This document shows, piece after piece, positions 45,401-57,716 of a stretch of DNA of 64,000 nt. The translations under genes were made by a program, and so were the position numbers. The stretch covers positions 374,001 to 438,000 of the forward strand of contig NC_088318.1 in NCBI RefSeq assembly GCF_910592395.1, given 5' to 3'. Origin of the DNA: Lineus longissimus (taxonomy: Eukaryota; Nemertea; Pilidiophora; Heteronemertea; Lineidae). The notes under the pieces were generated by a model. It made no database searches. It saw only the letters and a list, made by a program, of their open reading frames with translations, and was not told the origin of the DNA. The first letter of the stretch is position 1, and every line of letters starts with the position of its first letter.

Positions 45401-47524
45401 GACTTGTTATTAGTCTGGTATTTTATATTCCTTAAGTCCGCAGAGAAAACAAATTCATCTGGCAAAGTACACCTAATCCTCTAGACATATCGTTTTAAAA
45501 AGCAATTCTAACTTGTCCATTCTTATCACAGCTGTCAGGTATAAATTTAATTCTTTAGCCGGTATATGTAAGCTGAAGTAAGCTATTTGATCCCTTGACA
45601 GCAACAAATTAATTTTTTTCCGCAGGTACGGTCGTCGTATCAAAATTTCCCTGAGGCAAATAGGACAAATAGCTTTTTTTCACTTTTCGTATTTTTCTCT
45701 TTCCAACATTTTTTGTTGATGTGATATTACATATTACATTTCTCCAGCTGTCTTTTTGTCCAAGAAAAAACGTACCAAGTGTACCATGTGAGGTACCGGT
45801 GTAACGATCCAATTGTATGAGCGCATGGGAGGTTACAATGCACCGAGAACAAATTATACTACTTTAGATGCTTTGGAATTAACCAAGACCTTTAGATTAT
45901 GTCAACATGACAAAAACAAATTCTGTAGTGAATTATGTTGAATCATATTTACTAAAAGAAGAAACTGAGTTCATCAAATTTCAATAAAAAACAACGTAGT
46001 TATTGAGAATCACAAGCAGAATATAGTTTTCATGTCACGCAGTACGCTTTGCGAAATCCATGCATTCTTGTACATGTACTATGATGATGACGTCATACCT
46101 AAACATCTTTTCGACGACGAAGAAAGTGAATATACGTGTTCTCCTAGTCTTTATTTCGATATCCTCTTTGTCGGGGAATTCTCATTTGACTAGTTCGATA
46201 GGCGTGCCAGAGTGAAAGAATGCACACAAAAGACGAAGAAGGAAAGGATCCGATAACGAAGTACACTTAATGTGTTAGATTACCCTCCCTGGATCATTCT
46301 ACAGCCTTCGGTTGCTTATGTTAGGAAAAATACCATTTTCCATTCTTATATTTTATAATGTTATGATGTCATGGATAGGTACAGATCCAGGCTGTGATGG
46401 GTAGGATTTTCATTATATAAATCAACTAAAAATAGATAAATATTTTATTTTTTTCATAACGTCAACAGCCTTGTGTACTTGGAATCGTAATCGAATATAG
46501 ATGTGTCAATGCATATGAATATACAATGTACAACACTGTGTGTCATTCATTAATACAAAGGAAGTAAATATCTCCTAACAGCAGCAGTCCTGAGGCTTCG
46601 TACCAAGTAGCAACATCAGATCATCTAATTCTTTGCTGGAGCCTGCGGCTCAATATTTTTGTTGTTATTCATTGCCAGATTGGCTTTGTCTTGTCTCATT
46701 TGCTCGGGGACTCCTTTCTCGTGATTTCTATTTCAATAAATCAGAAGACCACAACATAAAGTTTTATCGCCAGCTTAGTAACCTTCAGCTCGTCCTATGA
46801 AGAGAAAAACTCCAACCAATCGAGGAAAGAATACAATAAGTACACACAAATCAAGTTGCAGTGAGCGGGATTCGAACCACAGATATTTGGATTACCAGTC
46901 CACCACTACACCTTTAAGATATCAATGTTCCCCTATCGGTGGATTAGTCTACCTTTGTCGTGATTAGCCCAGGAGATTCCTAGCTAAGGAATAATATTTG
47001 TCTTTAAGCAAGGTCACAATCACTGTCAACACATCGCCATGATGAAGTCTCCGGCAGAAATCCATCTACCGTCGACGTCACAAAGACCAAGGTAATGATG
47101 CTGTCTCTTCCTGCCACAAATTCCATCAAACCAGTCATGACCAGCTCTCATTTCGCTAACCTCATGTCTGCCTCCTAATGAGATTCACCAAGCTAACATC
47201 GATCTTGGCCTCACATATTCCCCGATGCCACGAGACAATCAGTTACTTATAGGTAGACCAGTCCAGAGAGAAGATGGAAAGAGCATCATCATTGGTCAAC
47301 CGGATTATCTGATTATCTGAGTTTGATTTTTTTGGAGTTTCCGATATGAGCGTCACTACGGTAAAGATATGGTTTTTCTCCTTGAAGAATAAGATACCGG
47401 ATATGACTGGAAAAGGAAAGGAAACAATGAAGACAAGTTAACAAGACCAAACCGGTTGCTTGTTCTGGCCTCAGAGCCAGTAGAGTATGACTTTCACCTT
47501 GCCGATTAGGCATATACGTAAACA
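39401..47524. other. No gene seen
   Basis: Mostly AT-rich, with short frames on both strands. The frames at 41896-42231 (plus) and 41853-42098 (minus) overlap each other and 44298-44681 (minus) is 127 codons, but none resembles a known domain. A repeat near 41265-41325 recurs inverted near 50820-50880 and, weakly, near 13230-13300. A tRNA-like segment lies at 46850-46925. Confidence 0.5.
46850..46925 (-). other. tRNA-Thr-like segment, probably a SINE head
   Basis: On the minus strand, TAGTGGTGGACTGGTAATCC gives a D-arm and an anticodon arm (TGGA/TCCA stem, loop CTGGTAA, anticodon GGT), followed by GTGGTTCGAATCCC, a perfect box B. The T stem pairs only at its two loop-proximal positions and the acceptor stem is not evident, so a tRNA-derived SINE is more likely than a working tRNA-Thr. 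Confidence 0.5.
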
Positions 47525-47660
47525 CGAGTAGAAGGCTTTTTCCGACTTCTTAACGGTTTCTCCAACTTTTTCCTGATTGATCCGACATTATCCGAGTTTT
47601 CTCAGACAGGTCGGATTTCTAGAAAACCTGTGAAATATTCAAGGGCTTCCCAAATAGAGA
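47525..47660. mobile_element. Foldback family, single left arm
   Basis: GAGTAGAAGGCTTTTTCCGA, AACTTTTTCCTGATTGATCC and CTAGAAAACCTGTGAAATAT follow the same order as in the full copy at 22744 and the inverse of 19794. The mirror arm is missing. Confidence 0.8.
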
Positions 47661-50600
47661 CAAACTTTATGTAGCTGATTAATTGTTCCCAATGCAATTC
47701 AATTTAATTGTGCTCTTTCAGGTCGAATGATGTTTTGCCATGCAAGTATTAAGGTATCAATAAAAATGTTATATTCACAATTTATTATTCATGAGGTGCG
47801 AAATAAGCATCTGTTTAATGTCAATATTCGATAGGAACTTCTTAACAAGAAATTGGCATGATTCTTTCATCATATTTTTACTCTACGGCGGTTGGGAAAG
47901 TTTTTATGCACCCTTCAATACGGAGATATTGGTTTGGCCCTGTACATAACGTGGGCACGGTGGTTACCATCGTAGAGTTACGGATTAACTGTATCAAGTT
48001 GCCAAGGTTGACCCCCAGGCAACTCTCGCCGCAATTCTCAGTCGAACGTGAAAAGTAATTTCCCGATCACAAATTCATACCTAGAGAGCAGTCAGCTAAT
48101 ATTACCCTGAATGGTTTATTGAAGACCAATTTACGTCTGCCCTCCTCGTAAAAAGGGATAAAAACCAATCTAGACGCGATTCGCTGCTCACTGTCGTAGA
48201 CAACTGTCGGCATACGCAGCCCTTTAAGGATCCAATATCAAATACAGACAACAGCGGATTTCTTTGATGAGTCAGTGGATGTCCCAGGCCGGTCCTCCAC
48301 CTCTTCGTATTCTCCGTGATTCCCTACCCGGGTCTGTTTGTGCACAGGCATGTCCTTGGAGGATCCAATAAGACTAAATATTATGGCTATAAGCAATCTG
48401 AGATGTGTCCCTCCACAGTGTTATTGATTTCTATGTCAGCCTACACCACTGCCGCAGAAATTACCGGTGTAACCTGATAATCATTTCCCTCATAGGCTTG
48501 GGTATTTCATCGGGACGTTGCCAAAGGATCACGTTATCAGCTAAGCTAAAATCCGATGGGAGGGTGACCGCCTTAACAAGACATCATGACGAAGATAACA
48601 TGTGAACGATGAAGGAGAAACCAGCTCTTAGCACATGTCACTTTCAAACTCCTCAGCAGAGCTTCAGCTCTGCAATGGTCAGAAATTATCAACATCATTT
48701 TGAAGGAATATTGATGGGATATGACGAAAGTGGACGCTGATGACTTGGCACTGGCGAGACCACAGAGAACCTAGTTGGGAGACGTGAATGATTGGACAAG
48801 ACGAAACAGCAGAGTATGTACGAATGTACTACTGGGGTGCTTAGATATTATAACGGAAACACTTTGCTTGCACTCAGCGCCATATTGTGTTGGCTCAAAA
48901 GAAGGGAGACTGTTCTAATACGATGATGTAGAAATGAATGACCCATCACCGCTCACCAAACGATCCCGCAGGAAGCCATTCCGACATTCCTTCCTACAAC
49001 TTCTTCTGTGCCATAATGGCGGACTCTATGTTATTTCCGCTCGGAAAGGGGATAAAGACATTCACCCCCCTCGGGGTAGCTTTTAAAAGTGACGGTGCCA
49101 GACACAAAGGATACCTAAGGACGCCAGTAGCATTGACACTTGGGGCAACCCCAAGGAAGAAGGAAGTTTTCAGGCCAAACTCATTAGAATTCATTTTAAT
49201 ATTTCTTTTCTTCTGAATAAGGAGATGGCCGACATGGTCAACGCCACTGTCAGGATGGCAACTGTCAGACTACCATTCTACTCGAAAGAAGCGCATGTGC
49301 TAGAGGATGCAAATGAAAACGTCTGAGTGTATTTTGGCAAACATCTTTTACGATAAGGTCAGCACGTGTATTTTAATTAATCCTTCCCCACAGTGCGAGT
49401 TCAGATAGTTCAAGCGGAGGTCATCAGACATCATCGACAACAACTTTTCCAATAACACAGAAGTAATACGCATTTGCGTATTGATATTGTATTTAGTGGT
49501 CCCTGATGACCATCGCTTCCTCTTTATTGGATAAACCAATGGATGTCCAATAACGTATTACTAGCTTATTGCATGACAGACTAGTACATCTATATCATCG
49601 ACCCGATTAAGTTTAACGAATTAATATGTTAAGGTATGAACTAAAGTTTGGTTTCGACGGCAGCGGGTGATAGAGGCAAAACCGAACGGTTATCACATGC
49701 GTTAGATCTTAGCTCGACAACTGTAACTGGTAACAGCGCCGGTTAAACGCGGTATACCAAAGCAGGGAAGCTGCCTTTACTAGAACCAGAGCCAGGCGTT
49801 ACTCTGTTGGCAAACAACTCCTATATTTGCTGGAAACGGGCCACAAAGTCCATATTATGCAATTTCTTAGCAGAGGAAGACAGCATACTTGTCGTTAACT
49901 GCAATGTAATATCTTTATTTATATTGCGTCTGCCGACTAACTTGTACTTTTTTCATCGCTACCTGCATCATATCGATGTTGTCAAGCAATAACGCTGCTT
50001 AGTGAATAACAACATCATGAAGCATTCCAACCCTCCGAGACCTAAGAACAGATGACATGAGTAACATGTTTGTGAACCTCTCTCTTGCATCTCAATCAAA
50101 CCGTGAGAGGTAACCGCGGGAAATTAAACACGGGAATGGAATAGTGATAACTAATGTTTTCTTTACAGAAAAATGCCACTAGCTGCAATAATATCCGGTA
50201 AGAGAGACAATAAGCACTATAAACAACTCCATGAAGCCTTTCAGGGCTAACAAGCAAGGTAATAGCTCTTATCCAACATTGCCTTCATTGACTTTATGTC
50301 TTGTCCATTTATCTCCACACGGGATATTGGTGGTGTACCCCGCCCTAATCAATGAACTTCTTATCGACCGGATCAAATTACCCCAAAGACACGTCACGAC
50401 TTGAGGCTGCAATGACATGACCGTGTTAGGTGCAAAAACGTGGACCTTCGAGCACGCTTCTGTTACTCTTCCTTCAAGACAGTAATGGATTTCCGATTAG
50501 TCTAACGACAAATTCATATCCGTTTCTTACCATGCCCAAATCAGGCTTTCTTTTGGTGATCACATTTTCTTTCATGTCCTCGATAACAAGCTGTCATCTG

Positions 50601-51410
50601 GATGCATGATACTATTGCAAAATGACTTGTTATGCTCTGCCACATGCAGACCTCGAATGAATATACATCGGAATCCCGGTCGGGGACCACCCCGGTAACG
50701 CGACCACCCCGCTGTGACGACCAAGCCGGTAACACGACCACCCCGGTACCCAGACCACGACCACTGGATTTGGCTGTCCCCCAATGACTAATCACAATGG
50801 GTAACGACAGCAAAAAAATTTCACTCGGAAGGATGGCAAATTTTCTGAGTCCAAATATTTTTTTCACTTTTTTTCTGATTACTTACGCTGTCTCGATCAT
50901 AAAACACGCCAACCGTATACTGCAGTACAATGCTCCCTGGTGATATAATCATAAACAGCGTGTCTCATCCCTCAATGCTTTATCCCATACAACCAGCATG
51001 ATATTCCAATTTGGACCCAAATAACTGTCCTACATAGTAAAAATAAAGAGAGATACTAATCTCTTATCAGATTTGTCTTCTGCAGGATTTATCGAACGTC
51101 ATAAATGCCATTACTATCCAGCGTAATTACGATTATGATTCAGAATACGCATTGGTGTAATCGCATCAATATTCATGACACATTATATTGGATATTGCTT
51201 CGAAAAACTACGAGAAACGAATGAAATTCAATGTTATCGGCGTAATCTGAAAAGAAATTCGTCATATGGATTTCCATCATTAAACCTTCACATTTGACAT
51301 CATAAAGTGCTTTTCTCGACGTTTCTTCGAATATGATGTTGTCATGCATTGAACACGCAACCTGTTCCTGGCATTATCAGATTCAGAATCTTGAACTGAT
51401 ATTTAACTGG
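47661..51410. other. No gene seen
   Basis: Short frames only. A small imperfect repeat of GGTAAC and CGACCACCCCG lies at about 50690-50755, which keeps minus-strand frames open (to 108 codons); I do not regard these as genes. Confidence 0.5.
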
Positions 51411-51735
51411 AGGGATTGGTTTCCCCGCCAAACACCGCGAGGGTGCAGCTAAAATATAGGTCACAACCGAGGCGGCAGCACTGGTTTTAGGTCAAATGGC
51501 AGCTCAACTCCAGAGATAATTGGTGAGATAACCGAGGCGGCAGCACTGGTTTTAGGTCAAATGGCAGCTCAACTCCAGAGATAATCGGTGAGACAACCGA
51601 GGCGGCAGCACTGCTTTTAGGTCAAATGGCAGCTCAACTCCAGAGATAATCGGTGAGACAACCGAGGCGGCAGCACTGGTTTTAGGTCAAATGGCAGCTC
51701 AACTCCAGAGATAATCGGTGAGACAACCAAGGCTA
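51411..51735. repeat. 65-bp satellite (4 copies plus a partial one) inside a MITE
   Basis: ACCGAGGCGGCAGCACTGGT starts units at 51466, 51531, 51596 and 51661, and a broken copy begins at 51726. Each unit ends in GGTGAGACAACC, the terminal repeat of the element at 10407-10522. The sequence before the first unit (CCGCCAAACACCGCGAGGGT) is the opposite end of the same element. The units differ from each other by only a few bases. Confidence 0.93.
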
Positions 51736-54700
51736 ACATAACGTAATCAATTTCTATTCCAAAACATCTTAAAGTAAACGCTGAAATGAGATTTTGATTG
51801 CTTAAATAGTTTGCAGTAACTAAAGCGGTATAGTGCATGGGTCTGACCAGAACCGCTGCTCACAAAACGAAGCACACAGCATTATGCACTGTAAACAGCG
51901 CTCCATGACAGCACGATGTTTGTGTAAGAGATACGTTTCCCTAAAGATGACAAGAAGACATTTAGTCGATTTGTTATCAAACAGATCAAGACCAACCGAT
52001 GACGTCAGACGGATGCACATCATCTGCATACGCGACCAAAACTTGACAAACTGCTTGAAGATGTGCAGCCTCTACCACCCAAACGATACAGACCATCAAA
52101 TACGTCAGTTCGCCATCGTTCCTTTAACATCGTATGATGCCCGCCGAAATAACCCATCCATCTCTTCACAGAGTCATAAATACGATCTCTTTTTGCATGC
52201 CACGTTTATTTCACATTGTTCCATTCTCTTACGCCTTTGTAGTACCCATTGCATCAGTTCTAATCTCAATCTACCAACTTGCAGAAGATTCATGATCTTA
52301 TATCGGACTGAGTTACAACGTCTTCGAGAACATAGCATTGTCGTCAACATTCTCAACTTGGAGTCACTCTGACAACTCGGGCTAGCTCAGTCTAAATGTT
52401 ATTCTTCTGTGTCTTATTTGAGTGTAAAGTATCGCACTACCATATTCACAAGTAAGTGAAGCCATGGTAGAGCACTTAGATATTCTCACCTCATCTCCTA
52501 ACCAGATTACGAATCGACTCAGGAGAGGTGGTGTCGCCTACCAAGTAGTATGTCTACAATGCAAACAGCCCCATTACCCAAAACACAATGTGTACAAGGA
52601 TCAGAGGAGTCAAAACCACGGTGCCATCACCCAAAACACAATGTGTACAAGGATCAGTAGAGTCGATACCCGAGTGCCTCAAGCGAATCAAATTGCACCT
52701 AACAGCGATGATGAAATCTCAACAAAACAAAATGATATGTATCACCGAGTACCACTATATCACTGTCTCCCCTGCTTCTATAATGAGAGTCTGGTTCATT
52801 CGCCCCCACATCCCATCATCACAATCTCATCGGCAATCAAAATCGCAAGTCACACAGCCCATATGCCGACATCTGACATTAGGCAAACCCTGATGACCCC
52901 GTCTAATGTACGTAGAGCAACCTTTTAATGTCTCTCGCCGTTTTTACAAGCCATCAGTCTCTCACGCAAAACCTGATGATCCCGTCTTATTTTCTTAGAA
53001 GCAACTTCCTACTGCCTTCAGATAAGACCAGCGTAGTTTTTACAAACCAGCCATCTCCTACATTAAGGCTAGTTTTTCATCCAGGTATCATTGAAAGGAT
53101 AGTCATCTGTAATCATCTCGCGCCGCGGTCAGCCCAACCCATCTTCATCTAAGTGATCCGGCATTGAGAATGATGCGCACTTGCTGCCGCGAATGATAGT
53201 GATTCTAAATCAGTCGGAACACTACGCAAAGGATGTGGCATCAATCGTTGTCGCCATGGAGGGTCATATATTGGTTTGTCAGATGAAATGGAGTCATCAA
53301 CTCAGATCGACCATCAAAGCTCTGACAGTGGAAAATAACGACAGAAAATAGATCAGAAAGATAACAACTTCTTTTGCAGTCATTAAGAGCTGCAACCACC
53401 ATGCATGCTCTTTCTTGTCGCAATTTGCTCCTGTAATTCTTTAGTTTAATTATTTATCTCGCATACACGCAACCGGTGCTATAACGACTGTTGCTAATCT
53501 CTGACAACACAGTGTTCGTAACTAAGATACACGAGGAGCAGACGGTGACATCCGAGTTCCATTCATTTCAATGTACCTGTGTTGAATCTGAGCGAGAGAG
53601 TTACACGACATCAGAACTGCTAAAACCACAAGTTAGTACAGAGAGTGAAGCAATGACAAGAGTTTATTCAGGAAACCATTAGGCCTACTAGAAATGCAAG
53701 CTGATCAGCGGCCCTTCCTTACTCAACCTCTTCCCATGCTATTTACAGCATATCGCGTATTTCAAACCAAATCCGCAAAATAATTGCATCAACTTAGAAT
53801 CAGTTTCAGATGGTTTAGTAAGACAAAAAAAATCCAGTTGATTAAATTCCATATTTCGGAGAAACGATTTTCTTGACGGCTGATGATAGCACAGTAATGC
53901 CGCCCATACGCTGAATTAAGTGGGCCTTGTGAAAGCGATCGACAGAGATAACCAAGTTTTTCATCAATGTGATTCGTTTTATAGTACATTTATCCTTTCC
54001 GTCAAGTGTACTTAAATTGAAGATGATGAAAACTGCGATGTAGTCAATTGAACAATTTCAAATTCAAATCCATTGAATTGAAATGAAATTCAGCGCATAT
54101 CGGCTTCTCAACAACGAATATTACCCTTCAATATCGCACTTAGAGATGTGATAGACAAGACTGTTGAAAATATCAGAGAGGAATAAAATGCCTCTTCAGC
54201 CTAAACTCGAAGCCCACTTCAAATTTGAAAATACAATGCAGACGTCTTGACAACTCCGCATGTAATCTGAGTGGTAGGACTTGAAATGTTCTTTGGATGA
54301 GCCAGCCAGAACTGAGTTGTGCCACATTGCAATGTTACAGAGAAAATTACCGATCAAGGGGCGTCCACCTCGTTCAGCACACCCCATCATGATGCACCTG
54401 GTCAAAGAATGGTGACACCTGATAGCCCATGTACCCATTTGTATTTTCTGGACCTAATTCGGAATTGGAACATCAGTGGAAATATTAAGGGCATCTGCAC
54501 AATCAATTTCGTTATGCTTGTGATGTTAAAACTATTCTGGCTGGCTGTGTGACATATGGTTCGCTGGCAAAACACGACAAGCAAACAGACATTGTACCCT
54601 ACTTTGATTTAGAGTCCCATGCCATCATGCCAGGAATCTGAGAGAAGAAAACGAACGAACTACTTTAACATATATGTTATTAAGCAAGATGAACAAATGG

Positions 54701-57070
54701 AAGCATTATTTTTTATTCTTAGCGTCGTATTGGGGCGTCACATGAAACAACGTGGGTGGATCACTCTGTCATGCGAACAAAACAGCATAAGAAATCGTTT
54801 CTTGGCACCAACTTAGACAAAGTACGCCCATATCAAAAGTACAAGCAGATACTACGGCAGGACGGGTAACTTTACTGGCTGCTCAGAGTCGACAGATTCA
54901 CTCCACGCTACATGCTTTACATACTTAGCTTGAATGTCGCAACTGAGGAGTTGCAGTAGGATAAGTTAAAGTGAGTGTTCTCTTCAACATCAAACAGTAA
55001 AGCACAACAAATCAGAACAGCAGCAACCTCTGTTTGCTGCCTTTTCGTCTCCATCCACAAGAGCCGAATAATCCGGACGTCTTATAAAGAAAGATGTTTT
55101 GTTTCGCCAACTTATTGGAAAAGAACCGGCATGCATCTCATGGCGCTGTTGATCAGTAACCATCGATCAAAAGCAACAATTTTCTGAATCCCGTTCTTGG
55201 TCTTTTAAAACTGACGTTGATTGCGTTTGACAATGGTTTTGTGTGTGATTAACTAATGTGGTATCCTGGTTACAGACAGGAATCAAGGAAAGCCTTGTCA
55301 TTTACGCTGTTTGAACGTTGAGTACCTATCTTGAAAAAAATATCAAAAGGTTTTCGTTTAAGACTCCTTGATCAGACCAACAGCAGCCTGAGATTAACTT
55401 TCGTGAACAGATGATGTGGAAGGAAATCCCAAAGAGAATGGTACTGGGGACAAACTGCATGCGCCAAACGCTGTCATAGAAATGAGGTAGGTGGAAATGC
55501 CAGTGGGCTTGGTTGACTTGTTCTGCATTGTTGAAATCGAATTGTCTAGCAAATGTTTGAAAAGTATCATAATACATATCTCCGAAATGAAGGTTTTATT
55601 CAAATTATTGCGATCTTGTTGATATATTGCTCGAATTTTTTATTGTTGGTATGAAGTTCTAGTTAACATTGCTGAATCGCCGTTATGTATGGCTTATGTT
55701 GTGATGTCAAATATTGTTATCTTTATCAACACAAATGGGGAATCCATATTTCATTGTGCCGTGACTAAATACAAGATGTTTTGTACAAAACAATGCACCA
55801 CTCCCTTCAATCTGATGACTAATACTATTTCCAGGCGCACCACTCTTGCTGCTGTCCCAGTCTTCTCATCTTTTCCCTCATTTACATTTCATGCTCGCCA
55901 CGATTCCTTAAAAAATAGCAATCAGTCACTGCATGTCTGCATGCAACAATCCTCTCTGACTTCATCGATTGTGATTGAAGCGAATAGCCAATGCATCGAC
56001 ATTATGATGGTTAAAATCGTACAGAACGGGACTCTTGCGATAATTATATTCTATTGATCATCTCCTGAGTATCCTGTTGATTACCAGTGACTTAACAAAG
56101 TCACCAAACACACCAGAAACACAAATAAAATCTGACACTAATTTGATTAAGTTCTTCTTTCTTCAAAACCTTTCTGCTTTTTTTTGCAAGTTATCTTCAT
56201 CTTGGAACAGTGTCGGTCAAAGGGAATCTCGTGTTCAGGTTCCCGGCGAGACATGTTAGATGTCATTGGAAACAGCTGCTGGATGATAACACTGAGAACA
56301 TGAAGTGGGCATTTTTCCAATGAGATCTTGTCTCAAACCCATGTTGTTCCAAGTGGAACCCTGTCAGGTCACCCACAAGATTCCTACACTTGTTTCCGTC
56401 ATGTGAAGTCTTCTCAACCTATCTAGGAGGTACCAATTGCCTGCTGTTCTTGCGATCGTCGCCAGGCGGCCGTCGGTTCCTTCGCTGATTATGTTTTATA
56501 GAAATGGTCCCTAGGAGAAGTACTTGTTTGAAGAGAGGGAAGAGATGGGATTGATATCAAAATCAAAATTGGAAAACCAAATACATGTATGTTAGAATGT
56601 ATTTCGAGACCAACTTGATAATAAACTGAGGAAATTAGAGTGACATGTTAGTGTTGATTAGTTCTAAAGATGCAAATAGTTTGGTGAATTTGTCTTTGCA
56701 ATACCACGTTTTAAATGAAAGCCTGGTGATACAATAAGGAGGTTAGTATACATTTGATCACTTGAAAGTCCCTGTGGTGTCCGCGGAGAGTGTTCTGCTT
56801 AGGAAAGTTGCCCTTGGGTAATGAGTACATTACGAACGTTCCCGAGTGCTTGGCTGAGGGCTTACTCAGGAATAAGTGTTTGACCCTTCAGCAATGAGCA
56901 GTTGGATCTTTTCTAGAGTGAAAACTGAACTGAATGATAACTGTATGCGATCAGCAGTAGTAGCCAGTAGAAACAGTTTCATATACAATGTAGATTAATT
57001 CCGTGGACCCGTTGAGCTATTCACATCCTGACTCTCGACCATGCGATCTCAAAACATTGCGGGTTTTCTA
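51736..57070. other. No gene confirmed; C-rich, G-poor plus strand with open frames
   Basis: Plus-strand frames at 51833-52372 (179 codons), 52464-52928 (154) and 52928-53152 (74) lie in a row. The plus strand here is poor in G, which by itself makes TAG and TGA rare, so they may be compositional. No domain is recognised. Also 55689-56057 (122 codons, plus) without likeness. Confidence 0.35.
52573..52678. repeat. Two-copy 53-bp tandem repeat
   Basis: CAAAACACAATGTGTACAAG recurs 53 bases apart (about 52579 and 52632), followed by GATCAG and AGAGTC-like sequence in both. Confidence 0.85.
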
Positions 57071-57074
57071 GTTG

Positions 57075-57137
57075 GGTCTTAGTTTTCTAGAGTCTCAGGT
57101 CTTAGTTTTCTAGAGTCTCAGGTCTTAGTTTTCTAGA
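57075..57137. repeat. 23-bp tandem repeat, about 3 copies
   Basis: GGTCTTAGTTTTCTAGAGTC starts at 57075, 57098 and 57121; the last copy is cut short. It lies just before the 70-bp satellite. Confidence 0.92.
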
Positions 57138-57159
57138 CACCCCTATTTACTGGTCATAC

Positions 57160-57716
57160 TTAGTGACATATTGAACATGTTGAATTGTATGATGAATTTT
57201 AGCGATATATTGAACATTTTGGATTGCTCAGGAGAATCTTAGAGATATGTTGAACACATGTTGGATGTTCTGGTGTATATTGAACATTTTGGATTGCTCA
57301 GGAGAATCTTAGAGATATGTTGAACACATGTTGGATGTTCTGGTGTATATTGAACATGTTGGATTGCTCAAGAGAATCTTAGAGATACGTTGAACACATG
57401 TTGGATGTTCTGGTGTATATTGAACATGTTGGATTGCTCAAGAGAATCTTAGAGATACGTTGAACACATGTTGGATGTTCTGGTGTATATTGGACATGTT
57501 GGATTGTTCAGGAGAATCTTAGAGATATGTTGAACACATGTTGGATGTTCTGGTGTATATTGGACATGTTGGATTGCTCAAGAGAATCTTAGAGATATGT
57601 TGAACACATGTTGGATGTTCTGGTGTATATTGAACATGTTGGATTGCTCAAGAGAATCTTAGAGATATGTTGAACACATGTTGGATGTTCTGGTGTATAT
57701 TGAACATGTTGGAGGG
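57160..57716. repeat. 70-bp satellite, about 8 copies
   Basis: GGTGTATATTGAACATGTTG marks units at 57272, 57342, 57412, 57482, 57552, 57622 and 57692, exactly 70 bases apart; the first unit, from about 57160, is diverged. Each unit has two related halves (ATTGAACATGTTGGATTG and GTTGAACACATGTTGGATGT), so it probably arose from a unit of about 35 bases. Confidence 0.96.
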
